A stretch of DNA of 64,000 bases from Elstera cyanobacteriorum (GCF_002251735.1 NZ_NOXS01000033.1:483737-547736), one strand, 5' to 3'. Positions 21,188 through 30,198 are shown, counted from the stretch's first letter. Numbers and translations are program-made. Notes: generated from the sequence alone by a model not told the origin.

Positions 21188-22807
21188 ATGACCGCTTTCG
21201 ACTTCCACCCGATGTTCCCGCATCTGAAGGACACGACGCCCTACCGGCTGCTGACCAAGGACGGCGTTTCCGTTCAGGACATCGGCGGGCGCAAGGTGCT
21301 GATGGTGGCGCGCGAAGCCATCGTGCGGCTGACGCAAGAAGCCTTTCACGATATGTCGCACCTGCTGCGTCCGGGGCATCTCGCGCAACTGAAGGCGATT
21401 TTGGACGATCCCGAAGCGTCGTCGAACGACCGGTTCGTCGCGCTCGATCTGCTGAAGAACGCCAATATCGCGGCGGGCGGCGTGCTGCCGATGTGCCAGG
21501 ATACCGGCACCGCGATTGTGATGGGTAAGAAGGGCCAGAACGTCTTCACCGGCTTTGACGATGAAGCCGCCCTATCGGAAGGCGTGCGCAAGACCTATAC
21601 GGAAACCAATCTGCGCTACAGCCAGACCGCGCCGCTGACCATGTATAACGAGGTCAATACCGGCGATAATCTGCCCGCGCAGATCGACCTCTACGCGACC
21701 GAGGGCGACGCCTATAAGTTCCTGTTCATGGCCAAGGGCGGCGGGTCGGCGAATAAGACCTTCCTGTATCAGCAGACCCGCGCCGTGCTGAACCCGGCGG
21801 CGCTGCTGAAATTCCTCGACGAGAAAATCCGCACCCTCGGCACCTCCGCCTGCCCGCCCTATCATCTCGCCATCGTCATCGGCGGCACCTCGGCAGAAGC
21901 CTGCTTGAAGACCGTGAAGCTCGCTTCCGCCCGCTATCTCGATGATCTGCCGACCGAGGGCAATAAGTTCGGCCAGGCCTTCCGCGACCGGGACTTGGAA
22001 GCGCAGGTGCTGGAACTGACGCGCAAGATGGGCATCGGCGCGCAGTTCGGCGGTAAATATTTCTGCCACGATGTGCGGGTGATCCGTCTGCCGCGTCATG
22101 GTGCCTCCTGCCCCATTGGCCTCGGCGTCTCCTGCTCGGCGGACCGGCAGATCCTCGGCAAGATCACGGCGGACGGGGTGTTCCTGGAAGCGTTGGAAAC
22201 CGATCCCGCGCGCTATCTGCCGGAAGTGACCGAAGCCGATACCTCCGGCGACGTCGTGAAGATCGACCTCAACCAGCCGATGGCCGAGGTTCGCAAGATC
22301 CTGTCGCAGTACCCGATCAAGACGCGCTTGTCGCTGACCGGCACGATCGTTGTGGCGCGCGACATTGCGCACGCCAAGCTGAAGGAACGGCTGGATGCGG
22401 GCCAGGGCCTGCCGGAGTACATCAAGGAAAAGGTGATCTATTACGCCGGACCGGCCAAGACGCCGGAAGGCTATGCCTCCGGCTCCTTCGGTCCCACCAC
22501 CGCCGGGCGCATGGATTCTTACGCCGATGTGCTGATGGCGGCGGGCGGCAGCTTGGTAACGCTGGCCAAGGGTAACCGCTCGAAAGCCGTGCGCGACGCC
22601 TGCCAGAAGTACGGCGGCTTCTACCTCGGCTCCATCGGCGGCCCGGCGGCGCGGCTGGCGCAGGACTGCATCAAAAAGGTCGAGGTGCTGGAATATCCCG
22701 AACTGGGCATGGAAGCGATTTGGCAGATCGACGTCGTCGATTTCCCGGCCTTTATCGTGACCGATGATAAGGGCAATGATTTCTTCTCCGGCCTGACCGG
22801 GGAGTAG
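21188..22807 (+). CDS. fumA: Fumarate hydratase, class I (iron-sulfur)
   Basis: 539-residue [4Fe-4S] fumarase that interconverts fumarate and malate in the TCA cycle. Two domains are fused, alpha then beta. The cluster Cys are likely in LPMCQDTGT, in [11 protein letters not shown] and in [17 protein letters not shown]. The alpha domain carries [13 protein letters not shown], and the beta domain [16 protein letters not shown]. The start at 21188 has AAGGA about 11 bases upstream and fits the family N-terminus (FDFHPMFP). The frame stays open further upstream, but that stretch overlaps the previous gene and looks random. No oxygen-stable class II fumarase is in the window. Confidence 0.95.
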   Translation: MTAFDFHPMFPHLKDTTPYRLLTKDGVSVQDIGGRKVLMVAREAIVRLTQEAFHDMSHLLRPGHLAQLKAILDDPEASSNDRFVALDLLKNANIAAGGVLPMCQDTGTAIVMGKKGQNVFTGFDDEAALSEGVRKTYTETNLRYSQTAPLTMYNEVNTGDNLPAQIDLYATEGDAYKFLFMAKGGGSANKTFLYQQTRAVLNPAALLKFLDEKIRTLGTSACPPYHLAIVIGGTSAEACLKTVKLASARYLDDLPTEGNKFGQAFRDRDLEAQVLELTRKMGIGAQFGGKYFCHDVRVIRLPRHGASCPIGLGVSCSADRQILGKITADGVFLEALETDPARYLPEVTEADTSGDVVKIDLNQPMAEVRKILSQYPIKTRLSLTGTIVVARDIAHAKLKERLDAGQGLPEYIKEKVIYYAGPAKTPEGYASGSFGPTTAGRMDSYADVLMAAGGSLVTLAKGNRSKAVRDACQKYGGFYLGSIGGPAARLAQDCIKKVEVLEYPELGMEAIWQIDVVDFPAFIVTDDKGNDFFSGLTGE

Positions 22808-22869
22808 GCCGACCTATCGCCCGTCCGCCAAGTTTGCTAAATTCCGGGCGTGATCACGCGGGGATAGCA

Positions 22870-23319
22870 ATGCGGCGGACGGGTTTTCTGTTTTTGGGCG
22901 GTCTTGCCCTCCTTCTCGCCCCAGCGGGGTTTGCCCAGGAACCACCCGCCGGGCAGGTAAAAAGCCTGAGTGGCCCCGTGACGCTCACCCGCGCCGGGCA
23001 GACGGCGGCGCTAACGGCGGGGCAGCTTCTGCACGCGGGCGATGTGCTGGCCACCGGCGAGGGGGGCAGCCTCGGGGTTATTCTGCGCGACGATACGAGC
23101 CTGTCGCTCGGCCCGAAGGCGCGCTTGACCCTCGACCGCTTTGTGTTCGATCCGGCGGCGGAGCGGCTGGGGTTGGCGGCGAAGCTAACGCGTGGCACGT
23201 TAGCGGTGGTTGCCGGGCAAATCGCGCGGCTGGCGCCGGAGCGCACGGAATTTTCCACCCCCACCGCCAATATCGGCATTCGCGGCACGAAATTCGTGGT
23301 GAAGGTGGATGATGAATAA
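22870..23319 (+). CDS. Exported FecR-domain protein
   Basis: 149-residue protein with a signal peptide (MRRTGFLFLGGLALLLAPAGFAQ). A FecR-like beta domain follows: GQVKSLSGPVTLTR, LHAGDVLATGEGGSLGVILRDDTSLSLGP and FSTPTANIGIRGTKFVV. FecR domains sense or bind polymers at the periplasmic side, but this is a short, anchor-free version. GGGGA precedes the start. The next gene begins inside its last codons, so the two are translationally coupled. Confidence 0.85.
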   Translation: MRRTGFLFLGGLALLLAPAGFAQEPPAGQVKSLSGPVTLTRAGQTAALTAGQLLHAGDVLATGEGGSLGVILRDDTSLSLGPKARLTLDRFVFDPAAERLGLAAKLTRGTLAVVAGQIARLAPERTEFSTPTANIGIRGTKFVVKVDDE

Positions 23320-23902
23320 GCGCCTCGCCCTTGGGCTATTGCTGCTGCTCGGCGGTTGTGCCGGACAAACCACGGTGGCCCTGTTGCCGGAAGACGATGG
23401 CCGCGTTGGGAAGGTCGCCGTCGTCGCGGGCGGGGTGACCCAGCTTCTCGATGCACCGTTGCAGGCCACGGCGTTCGACACGAAGGACGGCACGCCCGCC
23501 GCCCCGGTGGTGCTGACCGAGGCCAAGGTGCAGGAAACCTGGGGCGCGGCCTTGGCGGCGCTGCCGCCCGTGCCGCTGCATTATATTCTCTATTTTGAGA
23601 GCGGTACGGCAGTGCTGACGGCGGAGTCGGTTGCTGTGCTGCCCCAAATTAGGGCGGCGGTCACCGGGCGGCCCTTCCCGCACCTCGAAATCGTCGGCCA
23701 TGCCGACGCCACCGGGTCGGACGCGCTCAACCTCACCCTGTCCCGCGAGCGGGCGGAGGCGGTGGCCAAGGTACTCCGGGACGGGGGCCTGGCCCAGGCC
23801 AGCCTCAATATCGCCTCGCACGGCAAGCGCAATCCGTTAATCCCAACGCCGGACGGGGTGGCGGAGCCGCGCAACCGGCGCGTGACTGTGACGGTTCAGT
23901 AA
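23309..23902 (+). CDS. OmpA-family lipoprotein
   Basis: 197 residues with a lipoprotein signal (LLLLLGGCAG, acylated Cys at about 17). After about 70 variable residues comes an OmpA-like peptidoglycan-binding domain: YILYFESGTAVLTAES, then VGHADATGSDALNLTLSRERAEAV and the basic NRRVTVTV end. It is presumably outer-membrane anchored and binds peptidoglycan. It overlaps the FecR gene by 11 bases. ATG 23309 and ATG 23312 are both possible; GAAGG at 23301-23305 favours the second by spacing. Confidence 0.87.
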   Translation: MMNKRLALGLLLLLGGCAGQTTVALLPEDDGRVGKVAVVAGGVTQLLDAPLQATAFDTKDGTPAAPVVLTEAKVQETWGAALAALPPVPLHYILYFESGTAVLTAESVAVLPQIRAAVTGRPFPHLEIVGHADATGSDALNLTLSRERAEAVAKVLRDGGLAQASLNIASHGKRNPLIPTPDGVAEPRNRRVTVTVQ

Positions 23903-23930
23903 ATTTGCAAAGGCGTGATCGAGCCCTATT

Positions 23931-24392
23931 ATGACATTGCCGTATCTAATCCGACACTTATCGGAAGATGATCTGATCAGTATGCGGGGCTTGCTCGCAG
24001 TCTACAGTGATGCGTTTGACGATGCGGAGACTTATTCTCGCGCTCCAGCCGATGACGATTATATCAGGCGGTTGTTGGCGTCGCCGGAGATTATCACGGT
24101 TGTTGCCGAGATTGATGGGGCGGTTGTCGGCGGCTTGACAGCCTATGTGCTCCGTAAGTTTGAGCAGGCGCGTAGCGAAATTTATCTCTATGACTTAGCT
24201 GTTGCACAGGCCCATCGTCGTCGCGGCATTGCAACGGCCCTGATCCAGGCGCTGAAACCCCTCGCGAGGCAGCACGGCGGTTGGGTGATTTTCGTGCAGG
24301 CCGACCGACACGATCCCCCTGCCATTGCCCTTTACGAAAAGTTGGGCGTTCGCGAAGACCCGCTACATTTTGACATTGGTCTCGAGGTTTAG
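23931..24392 (+). CDS. GNAT acetyltransferase of the AAC(3)-I type
   Basis: 153-residue GNAT enzyme strikingly like aminoglycoside 3-N-acetyltransferase I. Matching blocks are DAFDDAETYSRAPADDDYI, VGGLTAYVLRKFEQARSEI, YLYDLAVAQAHRRRGIATAL, VQADRHDPPAIALYEKLGVRE and the ending HFDI. The acetyl-CoA loop is RRRGIA. The resistance enzyme would acetylate the 3-amino group of gentamicin-type drugs; activity here is inferred, not shown. Codon use is visibly less GC-rich than in neighbouring genes, suggesting acquisition. No integron or transposon parts are adjacent. Confidence 0.82.
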   Translation: MTLPYLIRHLSEDDLISMRGLLAVYSDAFDDAETYSRAPADDDYIRRLLASPEIITVVAEIDGAVVGGLTAYVLRKFEQARSEIYLYDLAVAQAHRRRGIATALIQALKPLARQHGGWVIFVQADRHDPPAIALYEKLGVREDPLHFDIGLEV

Positions 24393-24420
24393 ATTCGGTT
24401 TCCCGTCCGGAGGGCGATGC

Positions 24421-25956
24421 TTAGGTCCCTTCAAACAGGTCACGTTGCGCGCCGCCGCTTGCTACTCTGGTCCTCGGACGTCGATCTTTCCGGCTACCGT
24501 GCTTTTCGACCACCGCCGCAGCGGTTGTGCGAAAGGCCTCGCCCCGGCGCAGGCGCCAGAGGGTATCGCGGGCAAAACGCGCCGCCGCTTCGTGATCGAC
24601 GATGGGGCGCGGATAGCTGCCGTCAAGCCGAACCCCCGCCGCCCGCAGCAAGGGCGTTTCGGCCTTCCAAGGTTCGTGGAGGAGCGGGGTCGGCAGGGCC
24701 GCGAGCTCCGGCAGCCATTTGCGGATGAAAACCCCCTCCGGGTCGTGGTCCATCCCCTGTTTCACCGGATTATAGATGCGTAACGTATTGATGCCGGTCG
24801 TGCCCGATTGCATCTGCACCTGCGGGTAATGGATGCCCGGTTCGTAATCGATGAAGCAGCGCGCCAGATGCTGCGCGGGCGCGCGCCAATCCTGCCAAAG
24901 CTGATAGGCGGCGAAGGACGCCAACATCGCCCGCATGCGGAAGTTGATCCAGCCGGTCGCGACCAGGGCGCGCATGCAGGCATCGACAAAGGGAATACCG
25001 GTTTCCCCCGCCGCCCAAGCCGTCATGCGCGCGGGATCGTGCCCACGCACCCCTTCGAAGGCGGGATGCAGGCAGCGGACTTCGATATCCGGTTCATCTT
25101 CCAGCTTCTGAATGAAGTGACAGTGCCACGCGAGGCGGCTCAGGCAGGCCTTAAGGCCAAGCGTCATCGCCCGGCGTTCGGCGGCGGGTAGCGGACTATT
25201 GGCCCAATCAGCTTGGGCGCGCCGCAAGCGTTGCACGGCTTCCGGCATTGAGAGGGTGCCGAGCGCGAGGGCTGGGCTGAGGCGGGAGCAGGCTTGCGTC
25301 GCCGTCAGGGGGCTCGACAGGCCCTTGGCGTAGCGGGCGGCGCGGCGCTGCGCGAAACTTTCCAACAGTTTTAGGGCGGTTGCCCGGTCGCCCGGCTGTT
25401 CGCCGGTTCCATGAGCAGGACCAAGGGGGGTACCAAGCGTGTCCGGCAGCGGATCGGAGGTCAGCGACAGCCCATGTGGGAGGAGGACGGGGGGCAGCGG
25501 TAGCGCTTCGGCCATCCGCCGATCCCAGGCATCCGCCCATCCGGCGCGGGAGCGCAGACGGCGAACCACCCCGGTTTGCGGCAGCTCGTGCCACGCGATC
25601 CCTTCCGCCCGGCACCAGGAAAGCACGGCCCGGTCGCGGGCATAGGTCCAGAGTGTGCCGGTTTCCTCGTGGCTCCACAGGGTGAAGGGGCCAATCTGCT
25701 GGCGAAGCGCCGTCAGCACCGGCACAGCGTCCCCCTGGCGGATCAGCAGCCGAACCCCACTGGCGGCCAAGGTGGCATCGAGATCGTGCAAACACGGTTT
25801 CAGCACGCGCCAATGGCGGGCGGAGACGTCGGGCTGCTGCCACAATGCGGGTTCGAGGATGTAGAGCGGCACGATTGGGCCGCGCAAAGCCGCCTCTGCC
25901 AGCGCCCGATGCGCAACGGTCCGTAAGTCGCGCTTGAACCAAACGACCTGATACAT
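24421..25956 (-). CDS. Cryptochrome/photolyase family protein
   Basis: 511-residue flavoprotein. The N-terminal Rossmann-like antenna domain begins VVWFKRDLRTVAH. The C-terminal FAD domain has SRLSPALALGTLS, RLAWHCHFIQKLED, GWINFRMRAMLASF and the block IHYPQVQMQSGTTGINTLRI followed by YNPVKQGMDHDPEGVFIRKW. These are the FAD- and substrate-binding regions of DNA photolyases, so light-driven pyrimidine dimer repair is likely. A signalling cryptochrome cannot be excluded. It is convergent with the AAC(3)-I-like gene. Confidence 0.88.
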   Translation of the reverse strand: MYQVVWFKRDLRTVAHRALAEAALRGPIVPLYILEPALWQQPDVSARHWRVLKPCLHDLDATLAASGVRLLIRQGDAVPVLTALRQQIGPFTLWSHEETGTLWTYARDRAVLSWCRAEGIAWHELPQTGVVRRLRSRAGWADAWDRRMAEALPLPPVLLPHGLSLTSDPLPDTLGTPLGPAHGTGEQPGDRATALKLLESFAQRRAARYAKGLSSPLTATQACSRLSPALALGTLSMPEAVQRLRRAQADWANSPLPAAERRAMTLGLKACLSRLAWHCHFIQKLEDEPDIEVRCLHPAFEGVRGHDPARMTAWAAGETGIPFVDACMRALVATGWINFRMRAMLASFAAYQLWQDWRAPAQHLARCFIDYEPGIHYPQVQMQSGTTGINTLRIYNPVKQGMDHDPEGVFIRKWLPELAALPTPLLHEPWKAETPLLRAAGVRLDGSYPRPIVDHEAAARFARDTLWRLRRGEAFRTTAAAVVEKHGSRKDRRPRTRVASGGAQRDLFEGT

Positions 25957-26189
25957 GCCCGCTTTTCCTAAGACTTGGAAAATAAGCTAGGGCGCTTGGG
26001 CCGAGAGACAAGCTAGGGTTTGGGACAGTTTGTGATCAAATATAGGCAAAATTGAAGAGATTGGAAAGGGTTGTACGCACTCTGTGACGAGATGGTTTCA
26101 GAAAGGCTTGCCCTTCCGTCATACCTATGGTTATATTCACTCGACTCGATATTTTCTGCCTGAGAGCCGTAATGCAGGAGAAGAAGCCC

Positions 26190-26888
26190 ATGACGACGAT
26201 CCAAGGCCAAACCGCCGAAACCGCCCGTTCCGCCGCTTCCCGTGCCGACGGAGTGGCCCCCCGCGTTGCGATGATTTGTGATGTGCCGGATCAGGGGTTG
26301 GCCTGGGCCTCCGCCCTGACCGACGCCGGTTATGCCGTCGCGCCGCTGTTCTCGGGCGATAGCGATGCAGACGGGAAGGGCGGCGAGATCGCCCTGATGG
26401 TGATCGATAGTCAGTCGGTGTCGAGCTATGATCTCGCCGATTTGCAGGCGGCCAGCCCGGAAACGCCGATGCTGCTGGTTCCGCCCGCCAAGGCCGATGG
26501 CGAAACCCTGTCGCAGTCGTTGCGCGCGATGGGGGCCATGTCGGGCCGCCCGGCGGAGGCCGGGACGATCCGCCAGATCGGCGAGTTGACGCTGGACGGC
26601 ACGGCCGCGCGCATCGAATGGCGCGGCCGCCGGGTTGATCTGACCCTATCGGAATTCCGCGTCGTGCAATTGCTGGTGGACCGTGCCGGGCAGGATGCCA
26701 GCTACCGCGATATTTATGATACGGTGAAGGGCGTTGGCTTCATCGCGGGGACGGGGACGGACGGGTACCGCGCCAATGTCCGCGCGATGGTCAAGCGCAT
26801 CCGCCAGAAGTTTAAGGAGGCGGATAAGAGCTTTTCCGCCATCCATAATTACCCCGGTTTCGGCTACCGCTGGATTGCCGAGGCGTAA
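26190..26888 (+). CDS. Winged-helix regulator with shortened receiver-like domain
   Basis: 232-residue DNA-binding protein. The C-terminal OmpR/PhoB-type winged helix starts at about residue 125 (IGELTLDG, RVDLTLSEFRVVQLLVDRAG, YRDIYDTVKG, ANVRAMVKRIRQKFKE, IHNYPGFGYRW). The N-terminal about 95 residues look like a compressed receiver. There is a possible phospho-acceptor Asp in LMVIDSQSV but only one Asp where the acidic pair should be, and the last helix-strand unit is missing. AGGAG nine bases before ATG 26190 sets the start. No sensor kinase is adjacent. The 233-bp upstream region is AT-rich and should hold the promoter. Confidence 0.82.
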   Translation: MTTIQGQTAETARSAASRADGVAPRVAMICDVPDQGLAWASALTDAGYAVAPLFSGDSDADGKGGEIALMVIDSQSVSSYDLADLQAASPETPMLLVPPAKADGETLSQSLRAMGAMSGRPAEAGTIRQIGELTLDGTAARIEWRGRRVDLTLSEFRVVQLLVDRAGQDASYRDIYDTVKGVGFIAGTGTDGYRANVRAMVKRIRQKFKEADKSFSAIHNYPGFGYRWIAEA

Positions 26889-27619
26889 GATCCGAGGGCC
26901 GACCCCCGCGTGGGGCTAAGGCGCAATATTTCTAAAGGGCGCCACAGCCGCCGGTCGAGCGCCGGGAAAATCGTGTCTCGCCAGAGCGGGTCAGCCGTTC
27001 GGCGGGCGCGATGCGCGTCATAGGCGGCGCTGGTGGCAAATTCGGCAACCCAGACAAAGGTGCTTTCCCCTTCCCGTACGGGTAGGCGTGGAAAGCTATT
27101 TGGACTGCGCTCTGTCACAAGCGCGCCCAGCAGTCCTGCGCCGAGGGCGGCGAGACGGGGGGCGGCCTCTGCCCGGAATGCCGCCGCGAAATCGGTTTCT
27201 CCGCCGGGCGCCAGGGAGGCGACGGCGACTTCGATCACGGCCGGGCTATCGGCCGACCGTCGTGGCAGGCATGGCAGTCCCCCGCCGAGATAGGCCGGGC
27301 GCAGCAGCAGCACATTGTCGGAATTCACCATCGTCACATTGGCGGCTGGACCATGCTGCTGCCAGACTGGCCCCCCATAGAAATCGGCAAGTGCCTGTCG
27401 TCGTGCATCCATGGTTGGGAAGCCCCGGAACCACGTGAAACTCTCGGAATCATCAAGGTCGCGGAACTGGCCGATGACGCGCATGCCTGCTGCTTCTTGC
27501 GGGACAATGAATTCGGCATCGAAGAGATCGATCAACGTTTCGCGCTGTCCGGGGCGCAGGCGATAGCGCCGGAGTTCGATAATCTCTTCCGGGGGGGTGG
27601 GGGCGGCGGCTATGGTCAT
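26864..27619 (-). CDS. NIPSNAP-family protein
   Basis: 251 residues with two NIPSNAP-like alpha-beta units: IIELRRYRLRPGQRETLIDLFD near the start, and a second half with FAAAFRAEAAPRLAALG and STFVWVAEFATSAAYDAH. Such dimeric ferredoxin-fold proteins have no settled enzymatic role. The start at 27619 has GGAGG six bases upstream. It is divergent from a TetR gene across two palindromic operators, so it is very probably that repressor's target. Its 3' end overlaps the convergent winged-helix gene by 25 bp. Confidence 0.85.
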   Translation of the reverse strand: MTIAAAPTPPEEIIELRRYRLRPGQRETLIDLFDAEFIVPQEAAGMRVIGQFRDLDDSESFTWFRGFPTMDARRQALADFYGGPVWQQHGPAANVTMVNSDNVLLLRPAYLGGGLPCLPRRSADSPAVIEVAVASLAPGGETDFAAAFRAEAAPRLAALGAGLLGALVTERSPNSFPRLPVREGESTFVWVAEFATSAAYDAHRARRTADPLWRDTIFPALDRRLWRPLEILRLSPTRGSALGSYASAIQR

Positions 27620-27634
27620 GCGGATCCTCCAAAG

Positions 27635-27652
27635 ACAGGACGATTGTCCTGT
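27635..27652. promoter_or_regulatory. Operator 1 of the TetR/NIPSNAP divergent promoter
   Basis: ACAGGACGATTGTCCTGT, a palindrome with 7-bp perfect arms and a 4-base centre. It lies 16 bp upstream of the NIPSNAP start. It is the exact reverse complement of operator 2. Confidence 0.82.
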
Positions 27653-27660
27653 ATCTTTCA

Positions 27661-27678
27661 ACAGGACAATCGTCCTGT
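27661..27678. promoter_or_regulatory. Operator 2 of the TetR/NIPSNAP divergent promoter
   Basis: ACAGGACAATCGTCCTGT, with the same arms as operator 1 and its centre inverted. The centre-to-centre distance is 26 bp. It lies 35 bp upstream of the tetR-type start, so one repressor bound here could control both genes. Confidence 0.82.
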
Positions 27679-27712
27679 TTGTCAAGGGCCTTTGCATTTG
27701 GGAGAAGTGCCG

Positions 27713-28300
27713 ATGGGGACCGATGCCCCGCCCGTGCGTCGCCGCATTCTAGAGGCCGCGTTCGACGCCTTCCTGGCGCGCGGGGTCAGCGCCACCTCGA
27801 TCCATGATCTCAAGCGCGATACCGGGATTTCCGGTGGGGCGCTGGCCCATCACTTTCCGGCGAAGCGCGATTTGATCTTGGCGGTTTTGGCCGAACCGGT
27901 CGCGGCGGCGCTGATGGAAACCTGGATTGCGCCACTGGAGCGCGCCGCCGACACCCGCACAGGCGTCGCGGCGATTTTCCAAGGGCTGATTGCGGATCTA
28001 AGCGCGCGTGGCCATGTCCTCGGCTGCCCGCTTCACACACTCGCCAGCGAGATCGCCGGGCAAGACACTCGCTATGCAGATAATGTCCGTAATCTCTACG
28101 AACGGTGGCGGCAGGTCTTGACGCGCAAGATCGAAGCCGATCAAGCGGCGGGGCGGTTGCCGCCCAGCCCGGCGGATGAGCTTGCCTTGTTCATCATCGC
28201 CACCTATTCGGGTGCGATGGGGCTGGCGCGCAGCGTTCAGCAGGTCGAACCGCTGGCGGTCTGCGCTGCGACACTCGACGGGCTACTGTCGCCGTCTTAA
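27713..28300 (+). CDS. TetR/AcrR-family repressor
   Basis: 195-residue regulator. The N-terminal helix-turn-helix is RRRILEAAFDAFLARGVSATSIHDL, KRDTGISGGALAHHFPAKRDL. An all-helical ligand domain follows, with GHVLGCPLHTLASEIAG, a pattern seen in TetR proteins with a C-terminal domain of the type that binds small hydrophobic ligands. ATG 27713 has GGGAG eight bases upstream. Two 18-bp palindromes upstream are its likely binding sites, giving autoregulation and control of the NIPSNAP gene. Its stop interlocks with that of the convergent HAD gene in TTAA. Confidence 0.9.
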   Translation: MGTDAPPVRRRILEAAFDAFLARGVSATSIHDLKRDTGISGGALAHHFPAKRDLILAVLAEPVAAALMETWIAPLERAADTRTGVAAIFQGLIADLSARGHVLGCPLHTLASEIAGQDTRYADNVRNLYERWRQVLTRKIEADQAAGRLPPSPADELALFIIATYSGAMGLARSVQQVEPLAVCAATLDGLLSPS

Positions 28301-28956
28301 CCGGCCTCCGCCAAGAGCGCGTCGAGTTGAACCCCCCGGTAATCTTGAAAAGCCCAGCGCGCACCGAGGTCGAGCAAAGCCTGCGGTGCAAGGCTGGTGG
28401 CAAGGCCTGCCGTCGCCACGCCTGCGGCCAAGGCCGCGCGCAGGCCGGTGGGGCTATCCTCAAAGGCGATGGCCTGGTGGGGGGCAAGGCCGAAGCGGCG
28501 TAGCGCCTCTTGATACGGATCGGGGTGCGGTTTGCCGCGCGCCACCACGTCGACCGTCACGATTTCCGAAAAATGCGACATCAGGCCGATGGCATCCAGC
28601 ACATGGTCGGCATTGGCGCGCGGGGCATTGGTGACGAGGGCAATCTGAAGGCCGCGCACGTTGGCGCTCGCGATAAAGTCGGCAAGCCCCGGCAGTGGGT
28701 CTAGTGCCGGATGGGCCGCGCGGAAGGCGGCTTCCTTAGCCTCGCTCATGGCATCGGCCTCGGCATCACTGAGGCCGGGGAAAAGCTCTTGAAAAATCAG
28801 CCGATTGGTCCGCCCGGCGATTTTCTGCGCATAGAAATCGGCATCGACGGTAAACCCGTGCGGCGCCAGCACCTCGGCAAAAACATCGGCATGCAGATGG
28901 TCGGTCGCGGCGAGCGTGCCGTCCATATCGAATAAAAGCGCGCGGACCTCAGACAC
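28297..28956 (-). CDS. HAD-superfamily phosphatase/phosphomutase (subfamily IA)
   Basis: 219-residue HAD-IA hydrolase. Motif I LLFDMDGTLA has two catalytic Asp, motif II is LVTNAP, the motif III Lys is in ARGKPHPDPY and motif IV is AFEDSPTGL. The cap domain lies between about residues 15 and 85. The type resembles beta-phosphoglucomutase and phosphoglycolate phosphatase; the substrate is unknown. GTG 28956 with AGAGGA upstream is preferred over an in-frame TTG at 28980. Confidence 0.87.
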   Translation of the reverse strand: MSEVRALLFDMDGTLAATDHLHADVFAEVLAPHGFTVDADFYAQKIAGRTNRLIFQELFPGLSDAEADAMSEAKEAAFRAAHPALDPLPGLADFIASANVRGLQIALVTNAPRANADHVLDAIGLMSHFSEIVTVDVVARGKPHPDPYQEALRRFGLAPHQAIAFEDSPTGLRAALAAGVATAGLATSLAPQALLDLGARWAFQDYRGVQLDALLAEAG

Positions 28957-29157
28957 GGAACTTCCTCTTCGGCGCAGCAAACGGCACCCCTGCTTGGGTT
29001 TGGGGTTTCATCTCTAGCGTTCGTTGCGGGATTCCGCAAAGAATCCGCGTGCAACCCAGCCTGCACCTTGCCATAGTTGACCAATGGGCCAGTTCGCTGG
29101 TGCCACAAGAACCATGAAATGGGCATTCGTAGGGCTTCGAACGAGAGGGAATTGATC

Positions 29158-30168
29158 GTGACCCGTATGAAGATTGCGGCTTACGCGGCCGGGATGATTG
29201 TAAGCCTGATGAGCGCAACGGCGCTGGCCCAGGATACCACCCCCGCTATTGTGTTCGACATGGGCGGCAAGTTCGATAAGAGCTTCAATGAAGCCGCCTA
29301 TAACGGCGCGGAACGCTTTAAGAAAGAAACTGGGACTGCCTACCGCGAATTCGAAATCACCAACGAAAATCAGCGCGAACAGGCGCTGACCAACCTCGCC
29401 CGGCGCGGCGTTGGTGTGATCGTCTCGGTCGGGTTTGCCCAGCAGGCGGCGGTGGAAAAGATCGCCCCGCAGTTCCCGAACGTGAAGTTCGTGATCATCG
29501 ATTCGGTCGTGAATGCGCCGAACGCCCAGTCGATCATCTTCAAGGAAGAAGAAGGCTCGTTCCTGGTCGGTGCGCTCGCCGCGATGGCATCGAAGACCGG
29601 CAAGGTCGGCTTCGTTGGCGGGATGGATATTCCGCTGATCCGTGCTTTTGGCTGCGGCTATGCCCAGGGTGCGAAATATATTAACCCGAAAGCCGAATAT
29701 ATCGCCAATATGACCGGCACCACCCCGGCGGCTTGGCGCGATCCGGCCAAGGGCGCGGAACTCGCGATCTCGCAGTTCGACCGCGGCGTCGATGTCGTCT
29801 TCGCGGCGGCGGGCGGCACGGGTATCGGCGTGATGCAGGCGGCCAAGGATAAGGGCAAGCTGGCGGTTGGGGTCGATAGCAACCAGAACCATGTCCAACC
29901 GGGCACGGTGCTGACCTCAATGCTGAAGCGCGTTGATAACGCCGTTTATAATAGCTTCATGGACGTGAAGAAGGGCACCTGGAAAGCTGGGACCATCTCG
30001 CTCGGCCTGAAAGAAGAAGGCGTTGATTGGGCGCTCGACGACAATAACCGCAAGCTCGTGACCGCCGATATGGAAGCGAAGATCAAATCGATCCGCGCCG
30101 ACATTATCAGCGGCAAGATTAAGGCGGTGGATTACCGCGCCAACAATAATTCCTGCCCGGTCAGCTAA
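29158..30168 (+). CDS. BMP-family nucleoside-binding protein of an ABC importer
   Basis: 336-residue periplasmic binding protein (PnrA/BmpA type) with a signal peptide ending near SATALAQD. Typical features are VFDMGGKFDKSFNEAAYNG at the start of lobe 1 with its Asp/Lys/Ser ligand residues, GFVGGMDIPLIRAF, VVFAAAGGTGIGVMQAA and VGVDSNQN. GTG 29158 has AGGGA eight bases upstream; ATG 29167 is an alternative. The downstream nucleoside-catabolic genes make purine and pyrimidine nucleosides the likely ligands. About 200 bp of upstream DNA holds its promoter. Confidence 0.92.
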   Translation: MTRMKIAAYAAGMIVSLMSATALAQDTTPAIVFDMGGKFDKSFNEAAYNGAERFKKETGTAYREFEITNENQREQALTNLARRGVGVIVSVGFAQQAAVEKIAPQFPNVKFVIIDSVVNAPNAQSIIFKEEEGSFLVGALAAMASKTGKVGFVGGMDIPLIRAFGCGYAQGAKYINPKAEYIANMTGTTPAAWRDPAKGAELAISQFDRGVDVVFAAAGGTGIGVMQAAKDKGKLAVGVDSNQNHVQPGTVLTSMLKRVDNAVYNSFMDVKKGTWKAGTISLGLKEEGVDWALDDNNRKLVTADMEAKIKSIRADIISGKIKAVDYRANNNSCPVS

Positions 30169-30198
30169 GACCGCCAGGAATTTGGGATAGACCGAGCC

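Noticed and set aside
25957..26189. Short repeats AAGCTAGGG in the gap before the winged-helix gene
   Set aside because: Two 9-bp copies only, no symmetry and no spacing pattern; too weak to call an operator.
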